NCBI GenBank assembly: GCA_021521415.1
Contig: JAIQDT010004209.1
Span: 1 to 64,000, forward strand
Length of the DNA stretch: 64,000 nt
Direction: 5' to 3'
DNA from: Bidens hawaiensis
Taxonomy: Eukaryota; Streptophyta; Magnoliopsida; Asterales; Asteraceae
How positions within the stretch are numbered: the first letter of the stretch is position 1; each line of letters begins with the position of its first letter. Positions 23,833-35,425 of this stretch are shown here, one piece after another. The position numbers and the translations under genes are program-made. The notes beneath the pieces are model-generated. The model was given only the letters and a program-made list of their open reading frames with translations. It did not search any database and was not told the DNA's origin.

Positions 23833-24110
23833 ACATGCAATATCGGAAGATCGTTCATGTACCATCATCATGACATTCATACATAATTTATATATATCAT
23901 ATATATCTATAGTCATATCTTTGACTATCACATGGCATCACATGCAATATACGAAGATCGTTAATGCACTATCATCATAACATACATACATCTTTCACTT
24001 ATCATATATACACATCAATCATGCCTTTAACTATTACTTGACGATACATGCAATATCCGAAGATCGTTCATGCATCGTTAATCAATCGTCATACATAAAT
24101 CATGCAAGGT
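23833..24110. repeat. About 107-bp tandem repeat, 2.5 copies (gypsy-1 3' LTR)
   Basis: Units start at 23833, 23940 and 24046, each with ACATGCAATATCCGAAGATC or a near match. The same array is present in the 5' LTR at about 31240-31530. Confidence 0.8.
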
Positions 24111-24479
24111 ATACACTTACCACTTAAGGTAAGTGTATTAACTATCACATAGAGTATGCACACAGCCCCGAAACCATAAAAAGGAAGTGGGGCTAGAAAC
24201 TCACCTGAATTCGGTTACGCTCGCCGTTAATTGTTATTCCTTTCCTGAGCTGGGCCCAACTAACTGTACAATCATACATATATTAAATACGGCTCTAGCT
24301 CCTCTTATCATCTACTTAATTAATCTCACGTATCTAAGTCGGATTTACTTTATTGGATCATTACTGATTAGTAAATCATTACTCGTTAACCTTTAAAGGT
24401 ATCTTTCATATATTATCACAGTCCAAGGGTTAATGTGTAATTATTTCATTCTTTACCAAGTCCAGGGACTCTTTTTGTC

Positions 24480-24830
24480 ATTGATTAAACTTCTAATTCG
24501 TTACTGGTCCCTAAAAAATTGGCTTATCTTAGCGAACTGGTTTCTATAACGAATTGAACCCTTTAACGAACTGGTTATTAAACTAATTGGACCCTTTAAC
24601 GAACTGATCCTTATGACGAATCGGTCCATATAACGAGTCAGTCGCGTAACGAATTGGTCCTTTTAATTCATTTTCTCCTTTAACGAACTTACTATCACAA
24701 ATCAAGAGTGATTCGTTATCTTATCCCCTTAACGAATTGAACACGAACCGTAGCTAGTTCGTTATGCTCCTGTAGACGAACCAGCTAGCGAATCACCTTT
24801 AATTCGTTAAATTCCCGTTAGCAAATTAGG
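24480..24830. repeat. AACGAA-type motif array in the gypsy-1 LTR
   Basis: About fourteen copies of AACGAA, GACGAA, GCGAA or TTCGTT occur in 350 bases, between the first and second splice donors. The counterpart in the other LTR is 31870-32210. The motif also fills non-coding parts of copia-1. Confidence 0.6.
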
Positions 24831-25389
24831 GTTAGGTCAGGGAATGTCAGAACATTCCCTGACATCTCTTTCCTCGTATTAACTTTTCTGGCGCCGCCTT
24901 TCAGGCGTCGCCTTTTCGGCGCCATAGCCGGAAAACCGCGGATTCGCCGGAAAAAGGAGTTTTGACTCGTTTATTCACCGTTTTTCTCCCCATTCGATCT
25001 AGATCCGAGCTAGGGTGATCCCTAAGCTTATCTTAGGTTCAGTTTAAACCCGATTCCACCCGAATCTCGTGACTTTAACGGTTTAACGGTGTCGGCTCGT
25101 CATTTCGTGACAATTACCTGGGATCGGGATCGGTTTTCCTTGGTGCTTTCGGCTAGAGATAGAAACTAGAGAGAGAGCTTAGGTGGTGTATGGAATATGT
25201 GTGAAATGAGCGGTTAATGAGTATTTATGACTTATATAATTATGGATCATGGGCTTAAGCCCATGGTCTTTTCCTATTTCTTTCATAACCCAAGTCCATA
25301 ACCCATATCCATTTAACCAAACACTAGCCCGACTCATAATAACTCTTATTTCGTTTATTAACCGAAACTCCTAAAAACGGGATGTTACA

Positions 25390-25426
25390 AGTCTTCCCTC
25401 CTTAAAGAGGTTTCGTCCCCGAAACC
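25390..25426 (-). promoter_or_regulatory. Polypurine tract and hairpin of gypsy-1
   Basis: The minus strand reads AAGGAGGGAAGACT directly before the 3' LTR. Just upstream, 25409-25426 is a perfect inverted repeat GGTTTCG/CGAAACC with a four-base loop. The same kind of hairpin is at this place in gypsy-2 and gypsy-3. Confidence 0.7.
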
Positions 25427-25432
25427 TAACTA

Positions 25433-28400
25433 TTACATAAACAAATTTGGATAAAATTTGCACATCTCTTCTTCAACTTCCTTTGTAGCATCCAATCCCT
25501 TGCGATGCTTCCATATTACTTTCACTAGTGGGATAACTTTACGACGAAGTTTCTTTTCCTTGCGATCGACTATCTCAATTGGTTGCTCAATGTAGTTCAA
25601 TTGCTCGTCAACCTCAATGTCCATTAATGGCACGTGTGACGTGTCATCAGCCAGACATTTTCTCATATGAGAAACATGAAGTGTAGAATGAATTCCTTTC
25701 AACTCTTCTGGTAAGTCTAGCTTGTAAGCTACTTCACTTACTCGATCTAGAATCTCGAACGGTCCATGTACCTCGGACTCAGCTTTCCCCTCTTCCTAAA
25801 ACGAATAATTCCTTTCCAAGGCGAGACCTTGAGAATCACATTGTCTCCAACGTTAAACTCGACTGGTCGTCGCCGCTTATCAGCATAGGACTTCTGACGA
25901 TAGCTTTCATTCTGGCTTTAATCTGGTCAAAGTTTGTAGAAGTTTCTTGCACAACTTCTAAACTTCACATCTCTTTCTGACCAATCTCTCCCCAACATAC
26001 CGGGGTTCTACATCGTCTACCATAAAGCATCTCGAACGGTGGAATACCAATACTTGAATGGTAGCTGTTGTTATAAGAGAACTCTGCCAGATGTAGATGA
26101 TCATCCCAACTTCCTCCGAAGTCTAAAACACACGCACGTAGCATATCCTCAAGGGTTTGGATCGTCAATTCAGACTGTCCATCTGTTTGAGGATGATACG
26201 CCGTACTGATGTTCAACCTCGTTCCCATAGCTTCATGGAAATTCTTCCAAAACCTCGAAGTAAACCGAGTATCTCTATCAGACACGATCGATAACGGTAC
26301 TCCATGCTTAGATACAACCTGTTTTATGAATAAGCTTGCTAATGATTCTGACGAGATAGCCTCTCGTATAGGCAGAAAGTGAGCACTCTTGGTCAAACGG
26401 TCCACAATCACCCAGATGGTATCATGATGTTTAGCTGTACAAGGTAGCTTAGTTATGAAATCCATGGTGATGTGTTCCCATTTCCACTCTGGTATCTCCA
26501 TAGGCTGCATTTTTCCATAAGGTTTCTGATGTTCGGCTTTGACTTGTAGACAAGTTAAGCACTTACTAACATAATCTACCACAACATTCTTCATTCCTGG
26601 CCACCAGTAATCTCTTTTCAAATCCTGGTACATCTTAGTAGTTCCTGGATGAATTGAATACCTTGACTTATGAGCTTCATCTAAGATTCGACCTCTAAGA
26701 TCTCCATGGAGTGGGATCCACATACGGTCAAACCTAGTCTTAAAACCATGCGTGTTTTCCATCAACTCGCTCTCCTGACCGAAGATTCTTTCTTTCTTCA
26801 CTAGCCCTCCATCTACCAGCACCTCAGCTTGCACTTTGACGATTTCTTCAACAAGACTTGAATTCATGATCAACTGGTATGACTTCACTGTTGCAAGGAC
26901 TTCCTCATTCTTACGGCTCAGCGCATCGGCGACCACATTAGCTTTACCAGGGTAGTACTTAATGTTGCAGTTATAATCTTTTATCAGCTCTAACCACCTT
27001 CTATGCCTCATGTTCAGTTCTTTATGCTCGAAGAAGTACTTAAAACTCTTATGATCTGTGTAAATGGTACACTTTGTACCATACAGATAGTGTCTCCATA
27101 TCTTAAGAGCATGCACTACTGGCGCTAGCTCTAGATCATACGTCGGATAAGTACTCTCATGGACTTTCAACTGTCTAGACGCGTAAGCTATCACTTTTCC
27201 TCATTGCATCAACACGCAACCTAACCCACGATGCGAAGCATCAGTACAAACAACCAAATCCTCGTCACCATCAGGAAAAGCGAGGATTGGAGTTTGCGTG
27301 AGTCTCTTCTTTAATTCCTCAAACACTTCTTCTTGAAACTTACCCCAACTGAACACTATCGACTTTCGGGTCATACCAGTCAACGGTGCGGCTATCTTGA
27401 AGAAACCTTCGATGAATCTCCTATAGTAGCCAGCTAACCCCAAGAAGCTTTGTATATCAGTCGGATTCTGCGGAGTCTTCAAATTTGTTATCGCCTCAAT
27501 CTTAGCTGGGTCCATGATAATCCCTTCAGGATTAATCACGTGACCTAGAAATTGCATTTCTCGCAACCAGAATGCGCATTTCGAAAACTTAGCATACAAC
27601 TTCTCTTTCTTCAGAGTCTCCAATACTTCTATCAGACGCTCGGCATGATCAGACTCGCTTTTTGAATTAATCAATATATCAACGATGAAAACGATAACTG
27701 ACTATTCCAACATCGGCCGACACACCTTATTCATCATATCCATGAATGTTGTAGGAGCATTTGTTAGACCGAATGACATCACGAGGAACTCGTAGTGTCC
27801 ATACCGCGTCCGAAACGCTATTTTAGGGATGTCTGCCTCTTTCACCTTCAATTGATGATACCCTGATCTAAGATCTATTCGTGAGAACCAACTTGAACCT
27901 TGCAGTTTGTCGAACAGATCATCAATCCTTGGCAAAGGATATCTATTCTTTACCGTAAGCTTATTCAACTCGCGATACTCTATGCACATTCTCATACTTC
28001 CATCCTTTTATTTCACAAACAACGTCGGTGCACCCCATGGGGAAACACTTGGTCATATGAAACCTTTGTCAAGGAGTTCTTTAAGTTGGGACATCAATTC
28101 CTTCATCTCGCACGGCGCTAGACGGTAAGGCGCTTTCGCGACGGGCTGGGCTCCTGGTATTAAATCTATCTGGAATTCTATCTCCCGCTTTGGTGGCGAC
28201 CCCGGAAGATCCTTAGGGAATACTTCTGGGTAGTCGCACACGATAGGAACATCTTTCATATCTTTCGTCTCGGCCGTAGCATTGACAACATACGCTAGGT
28301 AGGTGCCATACCCTCGTCTTAATAACCCTTTGGCTTTTATCATCAAAATGACGTTAAGCCCTGAACTTTCCTAATCACCATAAACCGTCACCGCACTGCC

Positions 28401-30062
28401 ATCCAAGGACTTTAACTTTATTATCCTACTCTTACACACTATTTGAGCCACATACTCGGACAACCAATCCATTCCCAAAACTACATCGAACCCTCCTAAG
28501 GTCATAACATACAAGGTAGCAGGGAACTCATGTCCCTCCAATTCTATCTTACAGTCCTTAACCATTTGCGTTATTTTAACCGAGGTGTCACTAGCGGTTT
28601 ATACTATAAAGGTTTCAGACACTCGACAACATTTCATTTTAGCTAATTTACTAAATGTCGTAGCTACAAAACTTCTATTCGCACCCGAATCAAATAATAC
28701 CGAAGCATAAATACCATTTACTAAGAACGTACCGGTCACAACATCAGGAATCTGTTTGGCCTGTTATTGAGAAAATATATAGGCCCTAGTCCTTGGCCTC
28801 CCTTGTTCAACATATTTCTTCTCACTCCCACCAGCTTCACCACTCGTACAAGTCCGCGCCAAGTGGCCTATCTGCCCGCACTTATAACACGTGGGCTTTG
28901 CATGGCAATCTTGAGCAAATTGCCCCTCCTTACCACATTTGTAACAAGCATTCGACCCTGATTTACATTCCCCACCATGGGACTTCCCACACTTACGGCA
29001 CACACCGGACCCAGTGCCCTACTTTCATTCTCCAGCGTGCATATTCCCGCACGTCCTACACGATCTCTTCTCCCACACTCTCGGCTGCTTGTTCTTAGGG
29101 TTCCACAACTGAGTACCAGGTCGTTTAGTAGAAGCGGCCCACTTCTAATCCTTCTTCTCTTCCACCACCACGTCATCTGTAGACAAATCATCGTACACCA
29201 TCTCAGCCAGCCCAACAGCGGAGTCAAAAGTACCTGGTCTACCAGCCTTGACCAAGGCGCGAACATTTTGCGGCAACCTCGTAAGGTAACATTTGATCCG
29301 ATTGGCCTCAACGTTCACCTGGTCTGGCACCAACCTTGACAGACGGTTGAATTCGGTGGTGTATTCGCGGTGTGTCATCTTACCCGCCTTTAAACTCAAA
29401 AACTTCATTTCAACCCTCTCAACCTCCACATCAGCACAAAACCTCTTCATTATCAACTCCTTCAGATCATCCCACCGCATAGCTTTGATATCCTCCGGGG
29501 TCTTCCTCTGTTCAACAGTTTCCCACCAGTGCATGGCTTCATCAAGAAATGATTGGGTGGCGAAACCCACAGCTTGGTCGGGACGACATTCGCTAATTCG
29601 GATAACCTTGTCCATCGTGGTTATCCATTGGAGAGTAGCGATTGCGTCTCCCAAGCCAGTTAGCTTCGGTGGATCACAGCCTTTGAATGACTTGTAGTTG
29701 CACCCACCTCGGCCTCTCTTCCCGTCATCAACCTTCACCGACTTAACCACACTTGATTCCTCCTTCTCCTTCTTATCATCTTTCTTACTCTTTTCTCCAG
29801 ACCACTCAGCAGTCTTTGCCTGGCTTCCATCAGACTTTTTAGGATTCCAGTTCTTCGCAGCAGCTGCTACCTCCTGGGCAATGACAGCTTGAACTTCAGA
29901 GTCAAGTTGATACCCTTCGTTGTTACTCGGATTTCCACCGGCTGCACTTCCTTCTCCCTCAGCGTTAGCAGCTGCTTCTACTGACGGTTCTCGGACAACG
30001 CGTGGCCTACCACGACGTCACGTACGTCCTCCTCTTCCAGCAACTTTCTTAGCTCCAGCCAT
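25433..30062 (-). pseudogene. pol: Gypsy-1 gag-pol polyprotein (decayed)
   Basis: ATG at 30062; the first stop is a TGA at codon 15. Gag core shows YKSFKGCDPPKLTG and MHWWETVE (29700-29150). Three or four zinc knuckles follow (CYKCGKEGQFAQDC, CYKCGQIGHLARTC, about 28940-28820). Protease shows FDSGANRSFV (about 28700) and GGFDVVLGMDWL. RT shows [11 protein letters not shown] and [10 protein letters not shown]; its FIDD site reads FIVD (27678-27689). RNase H shows [10 protein letters not shown] and IYTDHKS. Integrase has an HHCC region, then [16 protein letters not shown] and [10 protein letters not shown]. The tail (25702-25433) resembles a chromodomain-like end (VKVIWKHRKG). About ten stops plus frameshifts near 25950-25700. 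Confidence 0.9.
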
Positions 30063-30495
30063 CGTATTCTATAAGGAAACACAAACGTCATCACTTAAGG
30101 AACCATTTAGTACAAGGATAGTAAGGCTAACAGGTAATAACAGTGGCCAGTTGTGATTAGCTGATCACGTTACTCTCTGTGTCCTATACACTTCCCATTG
30201 TGAGTCCACTTATGCTAGTTCTACTTCTAACGGTTAAACAATCAAACAGTTCGTATCATCATATACTCCTATCACTAGTATTAAGCTAGCATTCATACAT
30301 TCTTTATTTGGCAATTAAGCAAACATTCATTCATCATTCTACTTTACATGTGAATTTAATCTCATACTTTACCTTTACTTAGCTTGCTTGAGTGACACAC
30401 GGCTTTCTTGTACTGGCATCTTCTTCCTTTTCTTACTTTAATCCCATTCTCTATTCGAGTCTAGGAATGTAGGATGCTTAAATCTCTCGAACTTT
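30063..30495 (-). other. Gypsy-1 leader between primer site and gag
   Basis: 433 bases without coding signal, moderately AT-rich. No repeat is visible. Confidence 0.5.
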
Positions 30496-30508
30496 CCTCT
30501 GATACCAA
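30496..30508 (-). promoter_or_regulatory. Primer-binding site of gypsy-1 (initiator Met tRNA type)
   Basis: The minus strand reads TTGGTATCAGAGG next to the 5' LTR end at 30511. Confidence 0.8.
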
Positions 30509-30510
30509 CT

Positions 30511-32579
30511 TGTAAGGCCCCGTTACCGGTGCCTCACTTTAGCGTTGGATTTACTCATAAACACAGTTCCAAATATCAGAGTTAATTAAAACTTTACGCG
30601 GAATAAAAACCTTCAACCATTATATTACATAACCATCATTTCTTGTCTTAACTATCATTCAAATCGTTTAAACATAAAAATTTTCTTATATATATAACAT
30701 AAATATTTCATTGAGATGCCAGTACCTTCAACTCCATGCCATGTGTATCCCCTCAAGCGAGCTACCTCAACTCACCTGCGTGCATCCTAAAAGTCAGCTA
30801 CGCTGAGTGAGTTCTAGTTAATCATACAACATACCATCAGTTCACATACTTGCACACATGCCCGAAGGCGTATACATTATTCATAATTTACTTTACATAC
30901 ATATATGTCGTTACTATGTTATGAGCCTTCCGCCCTATACCTTCGCCGATAATATTAGGGTCGGTTCCCTGCATTCGCCGACATTATTAGGGTCAGTTCC
31001 CTACATTCGCCGGCATTATTAGGGTTGGTTTCCTGCCTTCCCCGACATTATTAGGGTCGGTTCCCTACATTCGCCGACATTATTAGGGTCGGTTCCCTGT
31101 ATTCAACGACATTATTAGGGTCGTTTCCATACATTCGCCGACATTATTAGGGCCGGTTCCCTACATTCGCCGACATTGTTAGGTTCGGTTGCCTATATTT
31201 AGTACATTGTACCATACTTGAATTTACATACCTTTCATAATATTACGTGCAATATCCGAAGATCGTTCACGTACTATCATCATGACATACATACATACAT
31301 AATTTATATATATCATATATATCTATAGTCATATCTTTGACTATCACCTGGCAGCACATGCAATATCCGAATATCGTTCATGCACTATCATTATAACATA
31401 CATACATCTTTCACTTATCATATATACACATCAATCATGCCTTTAACTATCACTTGACGGTACATGCAATATCCGAAGATCGTTCATGCATCGTTAAATA
31501 ATCGTCATACATAAATCATGCAAGGCATACACTTACCACTTAAGGTAAGTGTATTAAATATCACATCGAGTATGCACACAGCCCCGAAAGCATAACAAGG
31601 AAGTGGGGCTCGCCGTTAATTGTTATTTCTTTCCTGAGCTGGGAAAAACTAACTGTACAATCATACATATATTAAATACGGCTCTAGCTCCTCTTATCAT
31701 CTACTTAATTAATCTCACGTATCTAAGTCAGTTTTACTTTATTGGATCATTACTGATTAGTAAATCGTTACTCGTTAACCTTTAAAGGTATCTTTCATAT
31801 ATTATCACAGTCCAAGGGTTAATGTGTAATTATTTCATTCTTTACCATGTCCAGGGACGGTTCTTGTCATTGATTAAACTTCTAATTCGTTACTGGTCCT
31901 AACAATTGGCTTATCTTAGCGAACTGGTTTCTGTAGCGAATTGAACCCTTTAACAAACTGGTTATTAAATGAATTGGACCCTTTAATGTACTGATCCTGT
32001 TTAATCGGTCCATATAACGAGTCAGTCGCGTAACGAATTGGTCCTTTTAATTCATTTTCTCCTTTAACGAACTTACTATCACAAATCAAGAGTGATTCGT
32101 TATCTTATCCCCTTAACGAACTGAACACGAACCGTAGCTAGTTCGTTATGCTCCCGTAGACGAACCAGCTAGCGAATCACCTTTAATTTGTTAAATTCCC
32201 GTTAGCGAACTAGGGTTAGGTCAGGGAATGTCAGAACATTCCCTGACATCCCTTTCCTCGTATTAACTTTTCCGGCGCCATCGCCGGAAAACCGCGGATT
32301 CGTTGAAAAAATGAGTTTTGACTCTTTTTTTCACCGTTTTTCACCCCGTTCGATCCAGATCTGAGCTAGGGTGATCCCTAAGCTCATCTTAGATTCGATT
32401 TATACCTAATTCCACCGGATCTCGTGACTTTAACGGTTTAACGGTGTTGGCTCGTCGTTTCGTGACCACAACTAACGGGTTTAAGCTCAAACAACATCAT
32501 ACTATCATTACCTAGGATCGGGATCGGTTTTCCATGGTGATTTTGGCTAGAGATAGAAACTAGAGAGAGGGAGAGCTTA
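30511..32579 (-). repeat. Gypsy-1 5' LTR, first part
   Basis: This is the main part of the 5' LTR, broken by gypsy-2 at GCTTA (32575-32579). It carries 8 copies of the 32-bp repeat (30942-31196), the 107-bp repeats, the acceptor near 30775 and donor 1 (CCTAG/GTAATG, 32512/32511). A 27-bp deletion after 31610 removes donor 2. Confidence 0.85.
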
Positions 32580-32834
32580 TGTCACACCCTCAAAATCCAC
32601 TAACGGAGTTTTACCGTCAGAGGGTGTGAACTGGCAGGATCGAAATCATTAGTTATAATCAAACCAAAGAAAAACGTTTAAATGTAAATAAGTGCGGAAG
32701 CGTAAAACCTTAATTCAAAAGTTGCGTCACGCAGGACGACTTAAAACCAAATGTAACTTGTTAAAATTAAGTTTGCAGAATAAAGATGTTTTCAATTAAT
32801 GCATGCTCCTAAACCGCGCGCCCGCCTCGGCTAC

Positions 32835-33455
32835 CTGAGAATAACATACTAAAAGTGTCAACACAAGGTTGGTGAGTTCACAAGTTAAATAAGATAAATC
32901 GTTTAGCGTTTTGCGTAACCTCGTTACGGCGTTTCAGTGTTGCGTAACCCCGTTACGACGTTTAAGTGTTGCGTAACCTCGTTACGACGTTTAAGTGTTG
33001 CGTAACCCCGTTACGACGTTTAAGTGTTTTGCATTACCAGATAGTGTTATGTCAAATTATATATCGATAGGTAGCTAATCTATACAACAAGTATCGCTAA
33101 GTGGTTCGCGACCGAAGCTGACTGTTTATCAAGTGCCCGTCACCAGGTCAATCCAGACCATGGTAAGTGTTAGCCAAAATTACACCCACTCAACCTCCAG
33201 TTGAGCTTAGCGTCGGGTGGGGTTTGTCAAACCCAGTAGTACTACTCAACAGTGACTCGCTATTCCAAATATTAACCGGTCCGATGTGTGGGACTTCAAA
33301 TGTTACGTTTGCCGCTTAGTCTTTATAAGTGATATATAATTTATAACAAAATCTTAAATATGCGTTTATCTCAAAAATGCGTTTATCGGAGTATGTTATC
33401 TCCCCCAAGTGAAAAACGTTTGAAAACAGTTTAAGAGTGGGGTAAGTGAACTCAC
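32835..33455 (-). promoter_or_regulatory. Intron-like cassette in the gypsy-2 LTR
   Basis: The minus-strand donor is GCAAACA/GTGAGTTCACTT followed by ACCCC. The acceptor is GTTATTCTCAG/GTAGCC, preceded by GAACTCACCAAC and GTGTTGAC. The interval is 621 nt. The second LTR copy is at 40846-41466. Confidence 0.45.
32908..33025. repeat. 29-bp tandem repeat, 4 copies (gypsy-2 LTR)
   Basis: Each unit contains GCGTAACCTCGTTACGACG or its CCCC variant; the GTAAC/GTTAC arms form a short inverted repeat. The other LTR has the same four copies at 40919-41036. Confidence 0.9.
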
Positions 33456-33712
33456 TGTTTGCGAAGAATATCCCGATCTAGATCACCAAGTGATGTGCGT
33501 CGTAGAAACTCTCTAGCGTTCTAAATAACAAAGAGATTTTCTAAGTATCGGTACGTTTAACGAGTCTCTAGACTCGGCACATAATACCTATGCACGTAAC
33601 AGATTTCGTGTTTCATTTGTGAATTGTGTGTGACTTAAACAAGTACAATTGTGATACGATACATGAGTGAGCAATTACTTTCGTGTCACGTACTAATAAC
33701 ATACTTTACTAG

Positions 33713-33842
33713 CAATTATCCCCGTAAGGGCATTTTGGTCAACAAACAAAGATTAACTAACCATTATTCCCCATAAGGGCAATTTGGTCAATTCATGGCA
33801 ATCAACTAACAACTATTCCCCGCAAGGGTATTTTGGTCAAAA
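33713..33842. repeat. 49-bp tandem repeat, 2.7 copies (gypsy-2 LTR)
   Basis: Units start at 33713, 33762 and 33811 and share ATTATCCCCGTAAGGGCATT-like cores plus TTTGGTCAA. The second LTR copy lies at 41724-41853. Confidence 0.85.
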
Positions 33843-35293
33843 TACAACAATTATATAAAAACTATCATATTTCATGCATTCCTACACAACTCAGCAGCTA
33901 GTTTCGTTATGACAGAAATTCTACTTGAAAGATTGCACTAGTTCACCGATCATAACGTCTCAATTAATTCACCAAAAATTACCACAGAAGCATACATATC
34001 TTAGGTTTCCAGAACATATTTTATCTTATTTTTATTCCCCATATTTTTCTTATAATGACCAAAACATTATAGCAAACTCATATCAGTCAGATTTATGCGC
34101 AACAGAATGTTATTTGCAATTCCCGTTAAACGAAAAATCCAATAAATGCAAGACCACTTGGGTTTGGTTCCTAACTCAAAGATTCAACTTTCAGAAGTGG
34201 AACCAACCCAATTGGTCTCGTAGTTCATGAGATATAACATTTACAACATAACCTAACAGCAGGTCTAACAGCTCAGCTTTGCACCACGTTTTTGTAAAAT
34301 CATAAAAGTACACTTATACTTGTCCAAAAATTACAAACTTATACTTCATGAAAACTAGACTCAACCTAGTTTACTGCAGTACCCACAATCTCAACCAATT
34401 CTCACGTTTACACTTCGTTACAGTCACTTAAACATCGTATATACATCCTGTCCAGAATCTGTTCACATCAAAACTCAACATAATAACAATCTATGAACTA
34501 TCATGCATCCATATAACCCTCTAGACACTATAACTACTATCCATGCATATCAATTACACCATACATACAAGATTAGGGTTTTATTTGCACTCACAATAAA
34601 GGACACAACAATTAACATGCAATACTATCAAAACTAGTTGTCAAATCATCCCTAATACACCATCAAATAAACAAGAATCATATGAACACCATGCATAGGA
34701 AAAAGTCGGACCTAGGGTTTGCAAGTTATACCTTCAAAACACCAATACAAGCAAGAGGAAGGTAGGAGATGATTAGAAACGGGTGTAGGATGCTTCAATT
34801 GTGAAAACCCAAGATTAAAACCAAGTGTTTGGTGTGTGTTTGTGAGCCGATCGCACGGAGGGGGGGGGTCTAGCTGCCGTCGGTTTTTGTGAGGGGAAGG
34901 AGAGGAGTTAGGGTTTGTGATAATGATATATTTATAGATATACAAGTTACACTCTAGCCCCTAATCTTTCAAGTGTTACATCTCTAGCCTAAACTAGTTG
35001 GTTCTTGTTTCTTGTTTAACATTCCACATAACAATCAAGTAACACACATATATCTAACACATAATACTCACATAATTAGTGTTTTGACGTTTGTCGTTTA
35101 TTTATCAATCGTTCGCGTCAACTCGTTTGCGTTTCGGTGCAAATCCCGAAAGACTACACATGTAGTAAGTGTTAAGCGTCATTTAAACCCTAGTTTAAAT
35201 GTAATGAAGTGTGCGTTATAGATTCAACGATCTTAAAGTTTGAATTGACGGAGTTGAGTTAACGGGGTTAACCTGAAATTGACGATTGTCACA

Positions 35294-35422
35294 TCATTCC
35301 CATGTTAAAGAATTTTCGTCCCGAAAATTTGAGTCAAGTCGTGATGAGAGCCTGAAAAAGTAAGAAAAATTTTCAGTTTGTCATATCATCCCCTAGTAGA
35401 AAGAAATTTCGTCCCGAAATTT
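35294..35422 (-). promoter_or_regulatory. Polypurine-like end and two hairpins of gypsy-2
   Basis: Two perfect inverted repeats with the same three-base loop lie behind pol: AATTTTCG/CGAAAATT at 35311-35329 and AAATTTCG/CGAAATTT at 35404-35422. The purine-rich end next to the LTR (AACATGGGAATGA) is weaker than in gypsy-1 and gypsy-3. Confidence 0.55.
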
Positions 35423-35425
35423 AGT

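Larger units (their letters stand above)
23396..24204 (-). promoter_or_regulatory. Intron-like cassette in the gypsy-1 3' LTR
   Basis: The minus-strand donor is CGAATTCAG/GTGAGTTTC followed by TAGCCCC. The acceptor is ATGCACGCAG/GTGAGT, preceded by AACTCACTCAG and GCTGAC. The interval is 809 nt and contains all the tandem repeats of this LTR. In the 5' LTR the donor is removed by a 27-bp deletion after 31610. Confidence 0.45.
23126..25389 (-). repeat. Gypsy-1 3' LTR
   Basis: The LTR is 2264 bp. On the minus strand it holds a TATA box (ATTATATAAG, 25231-25240), a CT-rich leader, a donor CCCAG/GTAATT (25118/25117), an AACGAA-rich stretch (24480-24830), a second donor TTCAG/GTGAGT (24205/24204), two kinds of tandem repeat and an acceptor at 23396. 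Compared with the 5' LTR it lacks about 40 bp near 25110 and has many base differences, so this insertion is clearly older than gypsy-2. Confidence 0.85.
32580..35293 (-). repeat. Gypsy-2 3' LTR
   Basis: Ends TGTCACACCC and GATTGTCACA. Minus-strand TATA is CTATAAATATA (34926-34936), followed by a CT-rich leader and a donor TTGAAG/GTATAA (34732/34731). The interval 32835-33455 is the intron-like cassette. It contains a 29-bp tandem repeat and, just outside, a 49-bp repeat. Confidence 0.95.

Noticed and set aside
28767..29892. Long plus-strand open frames opposite gypsy-1 gag
   Set aside because: They are antisense shadows of the zinc-knuckle and gag coding region.
33925..35221. Short open frames in the gypsy-2 LTR, repeated at 41936-43231
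   Set aside because: They lie in LTR sequence, are duplicated only because the LTR is, and show no protein-like features.
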